Part shown: one piece after another, positions 34,809 to 38,756 of the stretch
How the letters are laid out: each line of letters opens with the position of its first letter
Numbering within the stretch: the first letter of the stretch is position 1
NCBI GenBank assembly: GCA_011042305.1
Contig: DQXI01000134.1
Location: forward strand, 1-38,756
Origin: Desulfobacteraceae bacterium
GTDB lineage: Bacteria; Desulfobacterota; Desulfobacteria; Desulfobacterales; UBA2174
Length of the DNA: 38,756 nt
Reading direction: 5' to 3'
The notes under the pieces: model-generated
What the model saw: only the letters and a program-made list of their open reading frames with translations
The model's database searches: none
What the model was told of the DNA's origin: nothing
Made by a program: the position numbers and the translations under genes

Positions 34809-35879
34809 TCAAATATAGTCGATGGGGGGCAGTCCCAGCCGACGCCGCAGGGCTTCGAGCAGGCCGGTGGTGCCGGTCATCATGTTGTCGCCGAAAGGGG
34901 CACCGAAGACGATGGGCAGGGTGCATTTTCGCGCCAGCGCCCGGCGGGGACCGGTGGCCACGATGACGCCGAGGCGGTTGAACCCGACCCTGCGGCGAGT
35001 GTAAGCGCCATGGCCGCCGCCGGCCAGGATTTCCTCGTGGGTCAGGCGCCCTTCGGCCAGGGCCGGCAGCAGCGCGTCGAGGCGCTCGGCCGTCAGGTCG
35101 CGGGTGTGATACTCCAGGTAGGCGGCCACTTCGCCGCGTCGCAGGGTGGCGGCCACGGTGTGGGAGGTGGCGATGTCCAGCACCATGATGTCCCGGTTGG
35201 CCGAGGCCAGCGAATCCAGGCTGGCGCCCAGGATGGCGGCCATGCCGCTGTCCATCACGAAAACGGCGCCAGCGGTCAGCCGGGCGGCGTCGGCGGCGAT
35301 GGTGCGCAGGCGATTGAAGGTTTCGGGGACTTCGTCGGCTCGATAGAGGAGGGACGCCGGCGAAGGATCCGCGTCCAGGGCCGCCGCGTGGCAGCCGTGG
35401 CGGTAGTCGAGGTGGCTCACCCCTTGCGGGGGCATGCCGTGATCCTGGGCGCAGACGGCCACGGCATCCAATGCCAAGGGGACATCCAGGGCCTCCAGGA
35501 TTCGGCGCACTTGCAAAGCATCGATATCCGCCAGGGTCAGCGACGGGGTGCCGGCGGCGATCAGTCGGCCGGCAGCCTGTCGATCCACGATCTCCAGGCC
35601 CATGGCGGCGACCTTTTGCGGGTCATGGTTCAAGGTGTGGGCGGCTTCGGCGGTGATGGAAACCCGATGCCGTTGGGCGCGCGCCTCAAGGGCCGCTGTC
35701 ACCGGCCCGCCGCCCATTTCTCCTCCGACAACCACCAGGTCTCCATGGCCGGCCGCTTGTTCGGCCATCCGCCATACCGGTGAGCGGAGCACCGTTTTGA
35801 AACGGCGACCGGTGTCGCTGTCATACCAGAGCACGTCCATCGTGCCGGCACCGATATCGATCATCAAAAAGCGGCCCAT
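34809..35879 (-). CDS. DUF1786 family protein (ASKHA-like)
   Basis: A protein of 356 residues. The opening MGRFLMIDIGAGTMDVLWYD has the phosphate-1-like DIGAGTMD loop of the acetate/sugar kinase-Hsp70-actin fold, and IMVLDIATSHTVAATL is a second such loop. HGCHAAALDADPSPASLLYR is also distinctive. DUF1786 proteins occur in anaerobic bacteria and archaea and have been loosely annotated as pyruvate formate-lyase activating enzyme-like, but there is no radical SAM cysteine motif here, so that label is not supported. ATG has GGAGG 4-5 nt upstream. Function unknown. Confidence 0.78.
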   Translation of the reverse strand: MGRFLMIDIGAGTMDVLWYDSDTGRRFKTVLRSPVWRMAEQAAGHGDLVVVGGEMGGGPVTAALEARAQRHRVSITAEAAHTLNHDPQKVAAMGLEIVDRQAAGRLIAAGTPSLTLADIDALQVRRILEALDVPLALDAVAVCAQDHGMPPQGVSHLDYRHGCHAAALDADPSPASLLYRADEVPETFNRLRTIAADAARLTAGAVFVMDSGMAAILGASLDSLASANRDIMVLDIATSHTVAATLRRGEVAAYLEYHTRDLTAERLDALLPALAEGRLTHEEILAGGGHGAYTRRRVGFNRLGVIVATGPRRALARKCTLPIVFGAPFGDNMMTGTTGLLEALRRRLGLPPIDYI

Positions 35880-35908
35880 GAATCCTCCGTGTCAAAGCAG
35901 AAGCGGGG

Positions 35909-35937
35909 TTGACTGAAATAATAAAAATTACTATTTT
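35909..35937 (+). promoter_or_regulatory. Candidate promoter for the DVU0772-like gene
   Basis: TTGACT (35909-35914), a 17-nt spacer and TATTTT (35932-35937). The whole 35913-35945 stretch is unusually AT-rich and partly palindromic (TGAAATAATA with TATTTTCA), so a regulator may bind here. Confidence 0.55.
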
Positions 35938-35997
35938 CAATAACTGCTTTCCGGCTGCTGGCCGGACAGAAGGTTTCAAGAAAAAAAGGAAGTCGCC

Positions 35998-36354
35998 ATG
36001 GCCACTCTTGAACACATCGCCGCGGACCGCGAACTGGTCAATGCCATCGATTGGGACATGACCCCCGAGGAAGCCGTTCGCCTCTACCTGGAGTGGGGCA
36101 ACAACTGGGCCGGGAGCAACTACGTGATCCGGTCCAAGAAAGACGTGACCCACTACTTCGTGGTCAACACCTGGCGCAAGCCGGTGGTTTACCTGATTCG
36201 CCGCAATTCGGACGAGGCGGAGGAACTGGCAGAGATTAAGATGCCTGAAAAGATCGAGCGCCGTTTCCTGGACCGCGTGGGATACCACAAGGGGATCTGG
36301 GCAGCCGATGGCGAAGTGCGCGATTGGCTTCAGGGAAAGCTTGGTGTCGCCTGA
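35998..36354 (+). CDS. DVU0772-like family protein
   Basis: A protein of 118 residues, ending GVA. The segments NAIDWDMTPEEAVRLYLEWG, then NNWAGSNYVIRSKKDVTHYF and KPVVYLIRRNSDEAEELAEI, resemble the DVU0772 family of sulfate-reducing bacteria, for which no function is established. There is no signal peptide, membrane segment or cysteine. A purine-rich AAGGAAG site lies just before the ATG. It is convergent with the PerR-like gene, separated by 43 nt. Confidence 0.75.
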   Translation: MATLEHIAADRELVNAIDWDMTPEEAVRLYLEWGNNWAGSNYVIRSKKDVTHYFVVNTWRKPVVYLIRRNSDEAEELAEIKMPEKIERRFLDRVGYHKGIWAADGEVRDWLQGKLGVA

Positions 36355-36397
36355 GCGGCGGCAGGGCCCAACGCAGCGGGGCTGTCTCTCCAAGGCA

Positions 36398-36796
36398 TCA
36401 GTCTTCGGCTTGGCACTTCGGGCAGATGCCCAGGAATTCGATCCGATGACCGGTGATGGCAAAATCGGTCTTCCCGTCCAACAGCCGTTCGACTTCGGGC
36501 AACGCCGCCACCGGGGCGTCCACCACTTTGTGACAGCGGAGGCAGCGGATGTGGTAATGGGGTTCGGGATTACCGTCGAAGCGCTTGAGCGAGCCGCCGG
36601 TTTCGATCTTCTGGATGTCGCCGTTGGCGGACAGCACCTCGAGGTTGCGATAGATGGTGCCCAGGCTGATGCGCGGCAGCCGTTTTCGAACGCGGGCATA
36701 CAGTTCGTCGGCGCCCGGATGCGAGCAGGTGCGGCGCAATTCTTCCAAAATGACCTGCCGCTGGCGGGTCATGCGCAGGTTCGATTGAGTTTCCAC
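36398..36796 (-). CDS. Fur/PerR-family transcriptional regulator
   Basis: A protein of 132 residues. The winged-helix segment LRMTRQRQVILEELRRT and ISLGTIYRNLEVLSANGDIQ is typical of Fur-family repressors. The C-terminal dimerisation domain has PHYHIRCLRCHKVVDAPV and ICPKCQAED, two CxxC pairs for a structural zinc, as in PerR and Fur. The start is a GTG at 36796 with AAGGAA 5-6 nt upstream. PerR-type sensing of peroxide is likely in an anaerobe, but Fe sensing cannot be excluded from sequence. The leader contains a terminator hairpin. Confidence 0.88.
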   Translation of the reverse strand: METQSNLRMTRQRQVILEELRRTCSHPGADELYARVRKRLPRISLGTIYRNLEVLSANGDIQKIETGGSLKRFDGNPEPHYHIRCLRCHKVVDAPVAALPEVERLLDGKTDFAITGHRIEFLGICPKCQAED

Positions 36797-36820
36797 GATG
36801 TTCCTTCCCGCTTGGTCTGC

Positions 36821-36862
36821 AAAAAAGCCGGCTGAAGGCCGGCAACCTTTCCCTCAAAGGTT
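36821..36862 (-). terminator. Tandem hairpins with intrinsic terminator in the PerR-like gene leader
   Basis: On the minus strand AACCTTT-GAGGG-AAAGGTT (36862-36844) is directly followed by GCCGGC-CTTCA-GCCGGC (36843-36827) and TTTTTT (36826-36821). The terminator ends 25 nt before the GTG start. With the promoter at 36900-36872, the transcript would start at or just before the first hairpin, so this may be an attenuator or a short RNA. Confidence 0.7.
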
Positions 36863-36871
36863 TGGAAACGA

Positions 36872-36900
36872 TAACTAAATCATGGTGGCCACGATGTCAA
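36872..36900 (-). promoter_or_regulatory. Candidate promoter for the PerR-like gene
   Basis: On the minus strand TTGACA at 36900-36895, a 17-nt spacer and TAGTTA at 36877-36872. The -35 is consensus and the -10 weak. It lies in the decayed 3' end of the citrate synthase relic. Confidence 0.45.
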
Positions 36901-36959
36901 CGGCAACCCGAGGCGGTGGTACCGGCCGGGATCGGGTTGCCGCTGTCGAAGAGCCTTGC

Positions 36960-37194
36960 TTCAGCGATTTTCCAGCAACACGGAAGCCCATTTCACGGCT
37001 CATGGGCGCCGGGATGTGGGCGTCATCCACCTTGTAGACGGCATGCCTCAGCCCCATGATCTTTTGACCCTCGTCCAGGATACGCTTGACATAGGTCTCG
37101 TACGTTTTCCGGCGATCCGATGGCCTTGAGCGTTTGCATCACCCGCACGTTGGCGCCGCCGTTCAGTTCGCCGGACAAGGCTCCCACCGCCGCC
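36960..37194 (-). pseudogene. Citrate synthase fragment, frameshifted and truncated at both ends
   Basis: On the minus strand, one frame reads AVGALSGELNGGANVRVMQT and LKAIGSPENV, which matches the citrate synthase HGGAN region with Asn replacing the catalytic His. After a shift near 37100 the next frame reads ETYVKRILDEGQKIMG and LRHAVYKVDDAHIPAPMSRE, matching the family's KIMGFGHRVYKxxDPRA region. Both flanks then lose similarity: a stop (TAA) lies immediately upstream at the fdhE end, and the downstream tail to 36875 is unrelated. It cannot encode a working enzyme. Confidence 0.72.
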
Positions 37195-37196
37195 GA

Positions 37197-38137
37197 TTAA
37201 TTCCCCCAGTTGGCCCCGGGCGCCGGGGTCAACTGGTTTTCGGCGGCCACCAGGTCCAGGTGAACGGTGAGCACCTGCTCCAGGGGGGGTAAAAGGGACG
37301 CGCCAAGCGGCGGCGGTCCACCGTCTTGACGTAATGGCGGCAGACGTCGCAGGCGTCGATGCGGTAGGCGGGTTCTTCCTCGCTGTAGATATAGTAGAGT
37401 TTCTGGGCATCGGTCTGGCCGCAGGCGGTGCAGCGCACCCGCCGGACCCGCCAGCGCTGCCGGCAGACGCTGCAGATCAAGAAGCGCCGGCCGTCCTCTT
37501 CCAGCACGCCCAGGGCCGGTGCGCTGCCGCACACCGGGCAGTATCCCTGGTCACGGGCGACGTCCTCCCGCCGGTGGCCGGCCACTTGTCGCCGGCCGGC
37601 CACCAGGGACGGAGCCAGACTTTCATCGGCAAAAAAGGCCAGCACTTCCAACGGAACATCCAGCTCGGCGGCCAGAGTGGCAAACCGCTCGGGGTTCTCA
37701 TCCCGCCGGGCTTCCAACATTTCCACGGGATTCAAACGGTTGTCGTCGATGGCGGATCGGATCGCCGCCGCTGCCGCCTTCAGCGGTGGCGTGGCGCCCT
37801 GCACGGCCTGGCACAGGCGCAACAGGAGGGCGGCGGCATGGGCCAGGTCTACCGGCAGTTCGGCCGGAACGACCAGGGGAAACCCTTCCTTGCGGGCGAT
37901 GCCTGCCCGGGCGGCATCCGGCGCGCCTGCCGTCACCGCGATGGTTTCGATGTCGGCGGCCTGCTCCTGGAACACGCGGCCATAAAACGCCAGGATATCG
38001 TCATAAGCCGGCTGGGCGGATACCAGAACGAGTCGCCGGTGCCGGTTGGCGCGCAACTTTTCCATCAGGCGCCGGCGTTCCACCAGTGCCGTGGGCAACA
38101 AGACGGAAATCGGGGTCGAGTGCGCGGCAGGGGCCAT
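37197..38137 (-). CDS. fdhE: Formate dehydrogenase accessory protein FdhE, with a one-base frameshift
   Basis: About 313 residues if the frame is restored. FdhE proteins assist maturation of formate dehydrogenases. Two rubredoxin-like metal sites are visible: GYCPVCGSAPALG and LICSVCRQRW, then VRCTACGQTD and DACDVCRHYV. Reading frame and similarity break in a run of seven G on the plus strand (37283-37289): upstream RRRLARPFYPP is in one frame, and LEQVLTVHLDLVAAENQLTP is in another. One additional base in the run would join them as YPPLEQVLTV. Without it the protein ends at 37229 with a short aberrant tail. Either a real mutation, slippage-dependent expression or a sequencing error. No strong ribosome site precedes the ATG at 38137. 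Confidence 0.85.
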
Positions 38138-38210
38138 TTTTCACTGTTGTTCATGCGGCGGAAGGCCTTTGGCAAACCGCCGCCTTGAAGCTCAGACGCC
38201 TGCCTGGATT

Positions 38211-38756
38211 TCAGAACCGATACGTCATGCCAGCGATGGCCGGCTGCACCATCTCGCCCAGGGCTTCCTTGAGATAGGCCGTGGCCGCATCTCCGGTGCA
38301 ATGACAGGGCATCACGCATCGGGGGGCCAAATCCCGCAGGGCCGCAACGGTACGTATGAGCCGTTCCTCGCCGGCGGCCACCAGGTGAAAACCGCCGATG
38401 ACGGCCCGGATGGGCTTTCCCGGATCGAGGCGGCGGATTTGGTTCAAGGTGTTGATCAGGCCGGCGTGGCTGCACCCTACGCAAACCACCAGCCCTTCGC
38501 CGGTGCGAATCCAGAGGGCCAGGTCGTCGGTGATATGGTCAGGGCGGACTGCTTTCGGATCGAGGTAAAACGGTCCGCCGGTGTCTTCATAGGAGGTGCG
38601 CCGTGCGATGGGACCGGTGAGGCCGATGGTCGGAGTGAGCCACATGGGGGCCGACACCCAGTGCAACCGTTCGCTGTCCATTTGGTCAAGGGCCGCCATG
38701 GCCTCATGGGGCATGGAGATGAGCCGTGCCTGCCCGTCGCGGATGCTGTAGCGCGG
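38211..38756 (-). CDS. MBL-fold metallohydrolase, C-terminal part (truncated by window)
   Basis: About 181 residues, open through the window edge on the minus strand. The sequence continues in frame upstream of the ATG at 38714 (RYSIRDGQARLIS), so that codon is probably internal. VVCVGCSHAGLINTLNQIRR, AVIGGFHLVAAGEERLIRTV and PCHCTGDAATAYLKEALGE match the C-terminal part of the dihydropteroate-synthase-like MBL group, in which the histidines of CSHAG and GGFHL bind metals. The HxHxDH motif lies outside the window. The substrate is unknown. It lies upstream of fdhE, with a 73-nt gap. Confidence 0.82.
   Translation of the reverse strand, partial: PRYSIRDGQARLISMPHEAMAALDQMDSERLHWVSAPMWLTPTIGLTGPIARRTSYEDTGGPFYLDPKAVRPDHITDDLALWIRTGEGLVVCVGCSHAGLINTLNQIRRLDPGKPIRAVIGGFHLVAAGEERLIRTVAALRDLAPRCVMPCHCTGDAATAYLKEALGEMVQPAIAGMTYRF

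Noticed and set aside
1-38756. CRISPR arrays, insertion sequences or integrated phage
   Set aside because: No direct repeat series, transposase or phage protein was found; the region is ordinary chromosomal DNA.

Overview
This is a GC-rich window from a strictly anaerobic bacterium, most likely a sulfate-reducing or syntrophic member of the Desulfobacterota. The evidence is an HdrA/MvhD/formate dehydrogenase electron-transfer operon, two in-frame UGA (selenocysteine) codons, an FdhE maturation protein, a CGGC-domain protein, a small protein resembling the DVU0772 family of Desulfovibrio, and beta-oxidation genes beside housekeeping genes in delta-type order. Lineage is inferred from gene content; no rRNA gene is present.

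Layout. (1) 1-3826, + strand: the end of hdrA, a selenocysteine-containing mvhD, a 4Fe-4S electron-transfer subunit and a selenocysteine-containing fdhA. Together these look like a formate-linked, Hdr-type (probably flavin-bifurcating) complex. A cluster of four perfect hairpins follows. (2) 4010-5742: a small unknown gene, an HD-domain hydrolase and divergent hpf with a strong terminator. (3) 5976-9476, + strand: a small membrane protein, a PHP-type histidinol-phosphatase-like protein, a DUF2062 membrane protein and a cobalamin-binding radical SAM enzyme. (4) 22413 down to 9520, - strand: a translation/RNA-metabolism superoperon, tRNA-Gly(CCC)-leader-rimP-nusA-infB-DUF503-rbfA-nrnA-truB-rpsO-pnp-M16 peptidase-dut-MBL hydrolase. 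As with metY in E. coli, a tRNA precedes rimP. Here two intrinsic terminators flank a folded leader of about 100 nt. (5) 28990 down to 22464, - strand: HSDR_N-like protein, a TadA-like deaminase, infC (apparent AUA start), rpmI, rplT, pheS, pheT and a MerR-type regulator. (6) 29218-32404, + strand: acyl-CoA dehydrogenase and thiolase, a fatty-acid or aromatic-acid oxidation pair. (7) 32652-36796: CGGC-domain protein, M23 peptidase, DUF1786 protein, DVU0772-like protein and a PerR/Fur regulator whose leader contains a terminator. (8) 36960-38756, - strand: a decayed citrate synthase fragment, fdhE with a one-base frameshift in a homopolymer, and the end of an MBL-fold protein.

The most notable points are the two selenoproteins, which conventional gene calling splits at UGA; the attenuator-like leaders in front of rimP and perR; the probable AUA start of infC; and the fdhE frameshift lying against a citrate synthase relic. 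FdhE is known to mature formate dehydrogenases, so its disruption (or a sequencing error) bears directly on the fdhA operon at the other end of the window. No CRISPR array, insertion sequence, prophage or rRNA gene was seen.
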